A stretch of 64,000 nt of DNA from Yinghuangia soli (GTDB lineage Bacteria; Actinomycetota; Actinomycetes; Streptomycetales; Streptomycetaceae), in the NCBI RefSeq assembly GCF_021502675.1, contig NZ_JAKFHA010000004.1, positions 180,565 through 244,564 on the forward strand, written 5' to 3'. Of the stretch, positions 1-7,447 are shown piece by piece. Made by a program: the position numbers and the translations under genes. Below the pieces are notes generated by a model. That model was not told where the DNA came from and made no database searches. It saw only the letters and a program-made list of their open reading frames with translations. Every line of letters begins with the position of its first letter. The stretch's first letter is position 1.

Positions 1-37
1 GCGCCGACCCGCACCACGACCAGGGGGCGACTTCCCC

Positions 38-85
38 GAGAAGGCGCCCTCCGACCCCGCACCGGGGCCCGGAGGGCGCCTTCTC
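38..85. terminator. Strong intrinsic-type hairpin
   Basis: Positions 38-53 and 70-85 form a perfect 16-bp inverted repeat around a 16-nt loop. There is no long T-tract, as is common for high-GC actinobacterial terminators. It probably ends a gene lying left of the window; it could also serve the kinase gene transcribed toward it. Confidence 0.75.
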
Positions 86-218
86 GCCGTCGGGGGAGGG
101 GGGAGAGCCGCACGGAGGCGGCGGGGCCGCCCCAGGGGCTGCGGGGGCGCCGCCACACCGCGGCCGCGCGGACGGCGGTGGATGGTGGAGCGGACCGAAC
201 TGCGGTGCGCCCGGTGCC

Positions 219-1937
219 TCAGCTGAGGGTGCCGTCCGGGCGTACCGCGTACCGGGTGACGACGTCGGGCTGCCCCGGGACGGTGGCGGTGCGCAGGATG
301 GCGCCCGGTTCGACTGACCACTTCGCGGCGGTCATCGCGGGATCGCCCTGGACGGCCTTGACGCCGAGCGGGACCGGGACGCCGCCGTCGAAGCGGAACA
401 ACTCCACGAACTGCGTGACGGGGCCGCCCGCGCCGGGCGTGCGGGTCAGCACCACCACGACCGCCGGTTCGCCCGCGAAGGTGGCCGGGACGGTCTCCGA
501 CAGGTCCACGCGGTCCGCGCCGACCGTGGCCGAGCCGCCGATCAGGGTGAGCGACGCGCCGCCCGCGGTCGGGTCCGCATAGGTGCGGTTGGCCCAGTCC
601 GCGGCGGGCGCCGACGCCGCGGGCGCGAGCGCGCCGACGCCCTCGGAGACCACCGGCTTCGGACTGCCGGCCGGCTTCCCGGAGTCGCCGCCCTGGAACG
701 CCGCGATGGCCAGCGCCACCACGGCCGTCACGATCACGAAGACGATGGCCTGGTGCACCAGGATCCGGCGGCGGCGCTGCTGCGCGCTGGGACGGGCGCC
801 GGACGTCGAACCGCCCCGCGAGCGCGGACCGGGACCCGCACTCGGGCGGCCGGCGGCCCCGTTCCGCGCGGCGCGGTTGCGGCCGGTGTCCGGGCCCGAG
901 GCGCTCCCGCCGCCACCGGTACGCCCGTTGGGGGAGTCCGCGGCGCCGCCGGGGCGCGGCGGGTGCACGGCATCGGGCTTGGCGTCCGGGGCCGGTGCCG
1001 ACGTACTGCCCGGCTTCGCGGTGCCGACCCGCTGCGACCCCGAGGGGGAACGCGCATCGCGGCCGGACGAGGACGCGATGCGCTGCGGACCGGAGCGCGG
1101 CCCGGCATCCGGCTCGCCGGCCTGGCGCCGGGCCAGCACGGCCAGCCGGTCGCGCACCTCTTCGGCCTTGGGCCGCATCAGCGGGTCCTTCGACAGGCAC
1201 GCCGAGATGAGCGGCACCGCAGGCCCGGGCACGCCGTCGAGATCCGGCTCCTCGTGCACCACGCGGTACAGCAGCGCGTCGACCGGGCCCGAGCCGAACG
1301 GCGAACTCCCGCGCCCCGCGTACGCGAGCGTCACGCCCAGCGCGAAGACGTCGGTGGCCGGGGTGACCGGCTGGCCGCGCACCTGCTCGGGCGCCAGGAA
1401 GCCGGGAGAGCCCACCGCGGTACCCGTATGGGTGAGCGTGCCCGCACCTTCCGAGTACGCGATGCCGAAGTCGATGATCTGCGGGCCGTCCGGGGACAGC
1501 AGGATGTTCGACGGCTTCACGTCCCGGTGCACGACGCCGGCCGCGTGCACCGACACCAGCCCGTCGGCCACCGCGGAGCCCACCCGGGCCAGTTCGACGC
1601 AGCCCAGCGGGCCGCGCTCGCCCACCCGGCGCTGCAGCGAGGGCCCCGGCACGTACGCGGTCGCCAGCCAGGGCCGGGCAGCCTCCGGATCGGCGTCCAC
1701 CAGCGGTGCGGTGCGGTTCCCGCGGACCCGGGCCGCGGCCGCCACCTCGCGGGCGAACCGGGAGCGGAACTCGGGGTTGTTGGCCAGCTCCGGCCGGATC
1801 AGCTTGAGGGCGACCTTCTGCCCGTGCCGGTCGGTGCCGAGGTAGACCACGCCCATGCCGCCCGCGCCGAGCCGGCGCAGCAGGCGGTACGACCCCACGA
1901 CGCGCGGGTCCTGCCGACGCAGCCGCACCATCGTCAT
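219..1937 (-). CDS. Transmembrane Ser/Thr protein kinase (PknB/STPK type)
   Basis: A 572-residue Hanks-type kinase that phosphorylates proteins on Ser/Thr at the cytoplasmic membrane. The kinase domain spans about residues 15-270: Gly-rich loop GAGGMGVVY (24-32), catalytic Lys45 in VALK, HRDVKPSN with Asp139, and DFG at 156-158. A long Pro/Gly/Ser-rich linker follows (about 290-385), then a basic stop-transfer cluster and one membrane span (about 390-412). An exported domain of about 160 residues has no PASTA repeats that I can see, so the sensed ligand is unknown. The ATG at 1937 is chosen because AGGAG lies 10 nt upstream; the open frame continues further 5' but without domain homology. It is divergent from the MoxR/VWA genes. 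Confidence 0.93.
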   Translation of the reverse strand: MTMVRLRRQDPRVVGSYRLLRRLGAGGMGVVYLGTDRHGQKVALKLIRPELANNPEFRSRFAREVAAAARVRGNRTAPLVDADPEAARPWLATAYVPGPSLQRRVGERGPLGCVELARVGSAVADGLVSVHAAGVVHRDVKPSNILLSPDGPQIIDFGIAYSEGAGTLTHTGTAVGSPGFLAPEQVRGQPVTPATDVFALGVTLAYAGRGSSPFGSGPVDALLYRVVHEEPDLDGVPGPAVPLISACLSKDPLMRPKAEEVRDRLAVLARRQAGEPDAGPRSGPQRIASSSGRDARSPSGSQRVGTAKPGSTSAPAPDAKPDAVHPPRPGGAADSPNGRTGGGGSASGPDTGRNRAARNGAAGRPSAGPGPRSRGGSTSGARPSAQQRRRRILVHQAIVFVIVTAVVALAIAAFQGGDSGKPAGSPKPVVSEGVGALAPAASAPAADWANRTYADPTAGGASLTLIGGSATVGADRVDLSETVPATFAGEPAVVVVLTRTPGAGGPVTQFVELFRFDGGVPVPLGVKAVQGDPAMTAAKWSVEPGAILRTATVPGQPDVVTRYAVRPDGTLS

Positions 1938-2249
1938 AGGGGGCGTTCTCCTAGTACCTGGTCGTTCCGGCCTGCACGGCCGGGTCCGGCCCGGCGGCCT
2001 GCACGGCTGCCATGGGACACACGTTAGAGGAATGTCGACGCTTCCAGCGGCAACCACGCCCCGGCGCGAGCCCGCGCCGAACCGCCGCCCCCGCCCGCGG
2101 TACGCAAAACCGGGTGACATCGTACGGCCGGAGCGCGACCCTGGTCCCGGCGCCGCAGCGTGAACCCCCGCTCCGGCGCCGTCCCTTGCGCACCTTCGCC
2201 GCCGGACACCTCCCGCGTCCCCCGGACGCCGCCCCCTCAAGGACCCTTT
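1938..2249. other. 312-bp divergent intergenic region
   Basis: This separates the kinase (minus) from the MoxR ATPase (plus). On the minus strand a -10-like TAACGT lies at 2021-2026, which would give the kinase a leader of about 75 nt. I found no convincing -35 element and no long inverted repeat. No gene is supported here. Confidence 0.4.
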
Positions 2250-3329
2250 GTGCAGTCTTCCGTGACCGTCACCCCCGCCGCGCTGCCCGAGGTGCTGCTC
2301 CATGTGGCCGTCGTGCGGCCGGTGTTCCTGTGGGGCGCGCCGGGCATCGGGAAGTCCGCCATGGTCCGGCAGTTCGCCGACCAACTGGGCCTGGAGTGCG
2401 TCTCGCTGCTGGGCACCCAGTTGGCCCCCGAGGACCTGATCGGCGTCCCGCAGATCGCGGACGGCCGCAGCCGGTTCTGCCCGCCCGAGCAGATCGCCCG
2501 CGACGAGCCGTACTGCCTGTTCCTCGACGAGCTCAACGCCGCCGCGCCGGACGTCCAGAAGGCCTTCTACTCGCTGATCCTGGACCGCCGCATCGGCACC
2601 TACGAACTGCCCGCGGGCTCGGTCGTCATCGGCGCCGGGAACCGGGCCACCGACAACGCGCTGGCCCGGCCCATGTCCTCGGCGCTGGCGAACCGCCTCG
2701 TGCACGTCCACCTGCGCGCGTCCGCGGCCGACTGGCTGACCTGGGCGGTGCACGCGGGCATCCACCCGTGGATCGTCGAATACCTCACGCAGCGCCCCGA
2801 CCACCTGTGGAGCGCGCCGCCGAAGACCGAGGAGCCGTTCTCCACGCCGCGCAGCTGGCACATGCTGTCCGACACCCTCACGTCGTACGGCGACGCCGTG
2901 AACGGCCCGCGCGGCACCGAGATCGTCGGCCTCCTCGCGCACGGCACGCTCACCGCGACGCACGCCGCGGGCTTCCTCGCCTACCTCAAGACCGTGCGCA
3001 ACGCCTACGGACTGGAGGCCATCCTCAAGGGCGACGCCCGCTGGCCCGCCGCGCCCGCCGACCGCGACCTGCTCTACTTCCTCGCCGAGACCTTCCGGGC
3101 CCGGCTGGCCAAGGACCTGCCCGCGGACAAGCGGCACGCCTCGGCTTCCGTACGCCAGTTCGCCTTCCGGGCCAAGGGCCTGCTGGTCGAACTGGCCGAG
3201 ATATCCCTGGAGATCGCCCAGCTCGTGATCGCCGACGACGACGCGGGCAACACGCCGCTGCCCGGCTGGTTCCTCATCGACGCGGCCAAGGACATGCCGC
3301 GCCTGGTCGCGGCCCGCGCGGGGAAGTGA
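2250..3329 (+). CDS. MoxR-type AAA+ ATPase
   Basis: A 359-residue AAA+ ATPase of the MoxR class, which typically works as a chaperone with a partner VWA protein. Walker A is GAPGIGKS at residues 29-36 and Walker B is CLFLDE at about 90-95. The GTG start at 2250 is preceded by AAGGA six bases upstream, and it begins just before the ATPase core, so the domain is complete. The stop is 5 nt before the GTG of the VWA/metallopeptidase gene, so the two are almost certainly one operon and one functional pair. The substrate is unknown; MoxR-VWA pairs are generally implicated in metal-centre or complex maturation. Confidence 0.9.
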   Translation: MQSSVTVTPAALPEVLLHVAVVRPVFLWGAPGIGKSAMVRQFADQLGLECVSLLGTQLAPEDLIGVPQIADGRSRFCPPEQIARDEPYCLFLDELNAAAPDVQKAFYSLILDRRIGTYELPAGSVVIGAGNRATDNALARPMSSALANRLVHVHLRASAADWLTWAVHAGIHPWIVEYLTQRPDHLWSAPPKTEEPFSTPRSWHMLSDTLTSYGDAVNGPRGTEIVGLLAHGTLTATHAAGFLAYLKTVRNAYGLEAILKGDARWPAAPADRDLLYFLAETFRARLAKDLPADKRHASASVRQFAFRAKGLLVELAEISLEIAQLVIADDDAGNTPLPGWFLIDAAKDMPRLVAARAGK

Positions 3330-3334
3330 GGCCG

Positions 3335-5242
3335 GTGTCCCGCGCGAAGGCGAAGGAGCAGGCCGCCCGCCGCGCCGCCGCCCGCGCGGCCGGCCAGGAG
3401 ATCGTGCGCGGCCAGGGGACGCTGAGCAGTCTGCTGGGCAGCCCCCACCAGGACGCCGCAGGCCCCGAGCCGGTCGCCTGGGCGCGTGTCGGTTCGCGCG
3501 GCGGGATCGAGGTCAACCCGTACCAGGAAGGCCGGCCCGAGGAATGGGCCTGGGTGTTCACCCATCTGCTCCTGCACCTCGGACTCGGGCACACGGCTCC
3601 CGACCGGCTGCGCGAAGCCGGCATCGACCCGGGCGGCCCGGTGCCCGACGCGTACGCGGCCGCCTGCTGCGTCGCGGTCGAGCGGTTCGCCCAGGAGGCG
3701 CTGCGCATCGGGCAGCCGCTGACGCACCAGCCGCCGCTGCCGAACGGGGACGAGACCGTCCTCGCCGCGCGCTGGGCCGAGACCGGGGTCCCGCCCGAGC
3801 TGCGCGGCCTGGGCACGAACGGGAGCCGGCCCTGCTTCGTGTCCCTCCCCGAGCCCCACGGCTGGGACAGCACGTACGAGCCGTGGGACCCCGACTGGTC
3901 CGCGATCCTCGCCCGCGGCCTGGCCCGCACCGCGCAGGCGTCGATGCGCAAGGCCAACGAGCAGGCCGGCGGCGTGCAGCGCAAGACCGCGCCCGGCCCG
4001 TGGGACCGCGCGCTGAACTGGTTCGTCGCTGCGTACCCGCTGCTCGGCGCGCTGGCCGCGGGGCTGACCGTGGTCGACGATCCCGCGGTGGCCCGGGCCT
4101 GGGACATCGAGATCGCGGCGGTCAGCGCGTCCGCGGGGGAGATCTACATCAACCCCTACGCCGACCTCACCGAGCGCGAATGGCGGTTCGTGCTGGCTCA
4201 CGAGATGCTGCACGCGGCCCTCGGCCACGAGCGGCGCCTCGCCGGCCGCGATCCGGAACTCTTCAACATCGCCTGCGACTTCGTGGTCAACGACTGGCTG
4301 GTCCAGATGGGTGTCGGGGACATGCCCGACGGCCTGCTGTACGACCCGCAGCTGCGCGGGCTGTCCGCCGAGGCGGTGTACGACACGCTCGCCACCGACC
4401 TGCGCCGGGCCCGCAAGCTGCGCACGGTGGCCGGCCGCACCCACGCGGGCAAGACCGGCGACGTGCTCGGCGACTGGCTGTGCGACCCGCAGGCCGCGGA
4501 GCGCCGCGGTACCCGGCACCGGGACCGCAAGACGCTGCCGCCCGCGCCGTGGGAGCGGGGGCAGGGGCCGCGCACGACCGTGGACCTCGACGAGTTCTAC
4601 CGGCGCGCGCTGACCACCGGCCTGGCGTACCACGACTCGTCGCGCGGGCTGGTGCCCGCGGGGCTGATCGAGGAGATCCAGGCGCTCGAGCACCCGCCCT
4701 TGGCCTGGGATGCCAAGCTGGCCCGCTGGTTCGACGCGCACGTGCGCATGCCGGAGCACCGGCGGTCGTTCGCCCGGGCCTCGCGCCGCCAGGCGGCCAC
4801 GCCGGACATCCCGCGGCCCGGCCGGTACCTGCCCGAAGACGTCCTGGCGCAGTGCACGTTCGGCGTCGTCCTGGACACCTCGGGGTCGATGGACCCGGAG
4901 CTGCTCGGCAAGGCGCTGGGCGCGATCGCGTCGTACGCGAGTGCCCGGGACGTGCCGTGCGCCCGCGTGGTGTTCTGCGATGCGGCCGCGTACGACGCCG
5001 GATTCCTGCCGGTCGAGGACATCGCCGGCCGCGTCCGGGTGCGCGGCCGCGGCGGCACCCGGCTGCAGCCCGGCATCGACCTGCTGCAGCGCGCCGAGGA
5101 CTTCCCGCCCGACGGCCCGATCCTGGTGATCACCGACGGCCAGTGCGACCGCCTCGCGGTGCGCCGCGAGCATGCGTACCTGGTGCCGCGCGGCGCCCGG
5201 CTGCCCTTCACGCCGAGGGGTCCGGTCTTCCATGTCGTGTGA
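3335..5242 (+). CDS. VWA-like / zincin-like protein with duplicated metallopeptidase domain (DUF2201 type)
   Basis: A 635-residue cytoplasmic protein, partner of the preceding MoxR ATPase. An N-terminal half contains NPY...EEW...HLLLHLGLGH (about residues 60-86). A second, clearly related copy has NPY...EREW...HEMLHAALGH (about 275-300). Only the second has the zincin HExxH signature; in the first the Glu is replaced by Leu. The C-terminal third is a VWA-like domain with the MIDAS motif DTSGS (about 513-517). The GTG at 3335 follows GTGAGG and keeps a 5-nt gap to the upstream stop. Domains match the DUF2201 metallopeptidase/VWA family; the cellular substrate is not known. Confidence 0.85.
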   Translation: MSRAKAKEQAARRAAARAAGQEIVRGQGTLSSLLGSPHQDAAGPEPVAWARVGSRGGIEVNPYQEGRPEEWAWVFTHLLLHLGLGHTAPDRLREAGIDPGGPVPDAYAAACCVAVERFAQEALRIGQPLTHQPPLPNGDETVLAARWAETGVPPELRGLGTNGSRPCFVSLPEPHGWDSTYEPWDPDWSAILARGLARTAQASMRKANEQAGGVQRKTAPGPWDRALNWFVAAYPLLGALAAGLTVVDDPAVARAWDIEIAAVSASAGEIYINPYADLTEREWRFVLAHEMLHAALGHERRLAGRDPELFNIACDFVVNDWLVQMGVGDMPDGLLYDPQLRGLSAEAVYDTLATDLRRARKLRTVAGRTHAGKTGDVLGDWLCDPQAAERRGTRHRDRKTLPPAPWERGQGPRTTVDLDEFYRRALTTGLAYHDSSRGLVPAGLIEEIQALEHPPLAWDAKLARWFDAHVRMPEHRRSFARASRRQAATPDIPRPGRYLPEDVLAQCTFGVVLDTSGSMDPELLGKALGAIASYASARDVPCARVVFCDAAAYDAGFLPVEDIAGRVRVRGRGGTRLQPGIDLLQRAEDFPPDGPILVITDGQCDRLAVRREHAYLVPRGARLPFTPRGPVFHVV

Positions 5243-5290
5243 CCGGTAGCCTGACCCGGTCATCGGCGGGAAACCCGGGAGGATATGGGC

Positions 5291-5866
5291 GTGACGGACC
5301 GTCAGCGCGTCGTCGAACTACTCACGCAGACCTTCGCCTGGCGGGATACGCCGGTCGGCGTGTTCGCCGACCTGTCCGGATGGTGGCGCGATCCCGAGCT
5401 GCTCGGCATGCTCGGCCCGGCGCTCGCCGGACTGCACGCCGACCGCCCGGACACCCCGCGGCCGACCGTGGTGGCCGGCATCGAGACGCGCGGCCTGGTG
5501 CTCGGTCCGCTGACCGCGCAGCACCTGGGCGTCGGATTCGTCGAGGTGCGCAAGGAGTACCGCATCGCGGGCGAAGGGCAGCGGGACGGCGACGACCCGA
5601 TGCTGCGCGGCCGCACTCCGCCCGAGTACCAGGACGGCGGCCTCACCCTCATCGCCCCGCGGCGGTTGTTCGGGCCGCAGGACCGGGTCCTGCTGGTCGA
5701 CGAGTGGATCGAGTCCGGCGCGCAGGCCAACGCGGTCCGGCGCATGGTCGCCGAGACCGGCGCGGACTGGGCCGGCGTCGCGGTGATCGTCGACGCCTGC
5801 GAACCGCGCGTGCGCGAACGCCTCGGCGTGCGCGGACTGGTGGCCGACACGGAACTGCCCGGCTGA
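5291..5866 (+). CDS. Phosphoribosyltransferase-family protein (adenine PRTase-like)
   Basis: A 191-residue type I phosphoribosyltransferase fold protein. The PRPP-binding segment reads VLLVDEWIESGAQA (about residues 133-146), where classic enzymes have VDDxxxTG; the acidic pair is partly altered (D-E) and Ser replaces Thr. It resembles APRT-like proteins of actinobacteria, but the base substrate cannot be told. GGGAGGA (5277-5283) lies 7 nt before the GTG at 5291, whereas the in-frame ATG at 5285 is only one base from it, so the GTG is preferred. It follows the VWA gene by 48 nt and may be in the same transcript. Confidence 0.78.
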   Translation: MTDRQRVVELLTQTFAWRDTPVGVFADLSGWWRDPELLGMLGPALAGLHADRPDTPRPTVVAGIETRGLVLGPLTAQHLGVGFVEVRKEYRIAGEGQRDGDDPMLRGRTPPEYQDGGLTLIAPRRLFGPQDRVLLVDEWIESGAQANAVRRMVAETGADWAGVAVIVDACEPRVRERLGVRGLVADTELPG

Positions 5867-5925
5867 CCGGCCGCCCCCGCGACGTCCGGTCCCGCGCCCC
5901 GCGCTCCTGCCCTGCGTCCCCGCCT

Positions 5926-5950
5926 CCGCCCGGCCGCTCCGGCCGGGCGG
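5926..5950. terminator. Bidirectional terminator hairpin
   Basis: A perfect 11-bp inverted repeat, CCGCCCGGCCG / CGGCCGGGCGG, with a CTC loop. It lies between the convergent phosphoribosyltransferase and whiB-family genes and abuts the whiB stop codon at 5951. Confidence 0.8.
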
Positions 5951-6235
5951 CTAAGCCGCGTGCTCCTTTTCGCGCAGCAGCGCCGCGCGTTCCGTCTCGC
6001 CCATCCCCGCCCACACTCCGCGCCGCTCCGGAACCGTCAGCGCGTGGTCCAGGCACAGCCTCCGCACCGGGCAACTGATGCACACCTTCTTCGCGACCCG
6101 CTCGCGGGCCCGGCGCTCGCCGGGCCGCTCCTGGTCGTCCCCGAAGAACAATGCGGCATCCATCCCCCGGCAGGAAGCATCCTCCTGCCACCCGTAGCGC
6201 GGCGGTGTCGGAATGGCGATCCTCGTGGTCCCCAT
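5951..6235 (-). CDS. WhiB-family iron-sulfur regulator
   Basis: A 94-residue Wbl protein. Four cysteines that would ligate a [4Fe-4S] cluster are at 22, 52, 55 and 61 (C...CxxCxxxxxC), followed by the family turn GVWAG at 73-77. Wbl proteins usually bind a primary sigma factor and redirect transcription. The tail ends ALLREKEHAA and lacks the Arg/Lys-rich DNA-binding end found in several Wbls. The ATG at 6235 is chosen because GGAGGAG sits about 9 nt upstream; a GTG ten codons earlier has no such site. I cannot assign a specific whi/wbl paralogue. Confidence 0.9.
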   Translation of the reverse strand: MGTTRIAIPTPPRYGWQEDASCRGMDAALFFGDDQERPGERRARERVAKKVCISCPVRRLCLDHALTVPERRGVWAGMGETERAALLREKEHAA

Positions 6236-6580
6236 CGCCCCGTTCTCCTCCTGCTCGACCGGCACTCCCCGACCGGATATCCGTTTGGGCCTGTGCCGTA
6301 CGGCCCCATGTCCTTATCCGACGCGCGTCTTGCCGTATTGGTTTCCGTGCGGCAGGAGTTTTCGTGCGGGAGGATGAGGGGCCACCCGGCGCGTCATCCC
6401 CTCCGACGATGCGCGCGGGTGCTTGCGTGCCCCCGCGAGCCCTTGCGCGGCACGGCAGTTCGCGACCCGAGGCGGCGCCGCGCGGCCACCAACCGATTGG
6501 CTCCGGGCCAAGTCGAACCCCCCGTTCACGCCCGGCAGGCCGCCGGTAGGGTTCCACCTCGACCGTAGAAGGGACGGGGT
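6236..6580. promoter_or_regulatory. whiB leader region with two palindromes; otherwise empty 345-bp gap
   Basis: The gap separates the divergent whiB-family and lipoprotein genes. Two perfect 10-bp palindromes, CGGATATCCG (6274-6283) and GCCGTACGGC (6295-6304), lie in the whiB upstream region with centres exactly 21 bp apart, so on the same face of the helix. They differ in sequence, so one binding protein for both is uncertain. I see no supported gene in the remainder. Confidence 0.35.
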
Positions 6581-7234
6581 TTGGCCGTGGGATACAGACG
6601 TCTTGGCGTGATGGCGGCAGGGGCGGCGGGGGCGGCTCTGCTGGTCGCCGGGTGCGGGGACGGCGGCAGCGAGGACAAGCCGTTCGGCGCCAACAACCCG
6701 ACGATCTTCGTGACGCCGCAGGCGCAGACCGGCACGCCGGCCGCCGAGCCGCCTTCCTCGCCGCCGGCCGGCGGCCCGAGCGGCAGCGGCACGGCCACCG
6801 CGACGTCCACGGGCGCGGCCGGGGATCCCAAGCTGGAGCTGTCCAACGCGTACCCGGACGCCGACACGCCTCCGAAGACGCTGGCGCTCCCGTCCGGCTC
6901 CTGTGTGGCGTGGGGCGACAAGACCACGCCCGCGGAGGAGATCCAGACGCGCACCGCGGCACCGGCCCCCGAGCGCGAGCTGTGCTTCGACGGCACCGCC
7001 CTGCAGTACGGCACCGCGGTGCTCTCCGCGGGCGCCGCGAAGCCGGACGGCACGTGTGCAGCGCCGCTGGAGGCCAAGCTCAGCGGGCCGCGCGTATCGG
7101 GCAAGGTCGACCTCGGCAAGTTCTACTGCATCGCGCAGACCGGCCACACGGTCGCGTTCCACGCCGCCAAGAAGGACACCGGCGTCGAGGTCACCTACGC
7201 GGTGCTCGCGCTGCGGGCCCCGGCGGCGTCCTGA
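6581..7234 (+). CDS. Putative lipoprotein of unknown function
   Basis: A 217-residue exported protein. The N-terminus is a short basic start, a hydrophobic stretch and a lipobox LVAGC (Cys near residue 24), so it should be lipid-anchored to the outer face of the membrane. A Ser/Thr/Pro/Gly-rich linker covers about residues 45-85. The globular remainder has four cysteines (in SCVAW, LCFDG, TCAAP, YCIAQ) that could form two disulfides. I recognise no family. The start is TTG 6581 or GTG 6587; both have purine-rich sequence (GAAGGGACGGGG) upstream, so it is uncertain by two codons. Confidence 0.72.
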   Translation: MAVGYRRLGVMAAGAAGAALLVAGCGDGGSEDKPFGANNPTIFVTPQAQTGTPAAEPPSSPPAGGPSGSGTATATSTGAAGDPKLELSNAYPDADTPPKTLALPSGSCVAWGDKTTPAEEIQTRTAAPAPERELCFDGTALQYGTAVLSAGAAKPDGTCAAPLEAKLSGPRVSGKVDLGKFYCIAQTGHTVAFHAAKKDTGVEVTYAVLALRAPAAS

Positions 7235-7245
7235 CCCGCCGTCAC

Positions 7246-7275
7246 GCGGCCGCGGGCGAAGTTGCCCGGGGCCGC
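7246..7275. terminator. Hairpin after the lipoprotein gene
   Basis: GCGGCC (7246-7251) pairs with GGCCGC (7270-7275), and inside it GGGC (7254-7257) pairs with GCCC (7264-7267) across a small internal loop. It lies 12 nt after the stop codon. Confidence 0.5.
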
Positions 7276-7301
7276 GGAGCAACCGCGCGGCCCTGCATTG
7301 C

Positions 7302-7324
7302 GTTCATGTGATCGACACACGAAC
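7302..7324. promoter_or_regulatory. Inverted repeat upstream of the penicillin-binding protein gene
   Basis: GTTCATGTG (7302-7310) and CACACGAAC (7316-7324) form a 9-5-9 inverted repeat with one mismatch. It sits about 125 bp before the PBP start. A -10-like TAGCGT follows near 7390, so this is an operator candidate; the regulator is unknown. Confidence 0.35.
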
Positions 7325-7447
7325 ATCGACAGCTCGGTCACAACCGGGTCCGGGTCCGCCCGCGGGCGCCCTGCCGGGTTCGGCGTTGGGTAGCGTGGCG
7401 GGACGTACGGCCGGGGATCCGGCGGTTGGCGGCAACAGGAGGCTCAA

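Noticed and set aside
1938-3137. Upstream extension of the Ser/Thr kinase frame
   Set aside because: It has no homology, overlaps the MoxR gene antisense, and a good ribosome-binding site supports ATG 1937.
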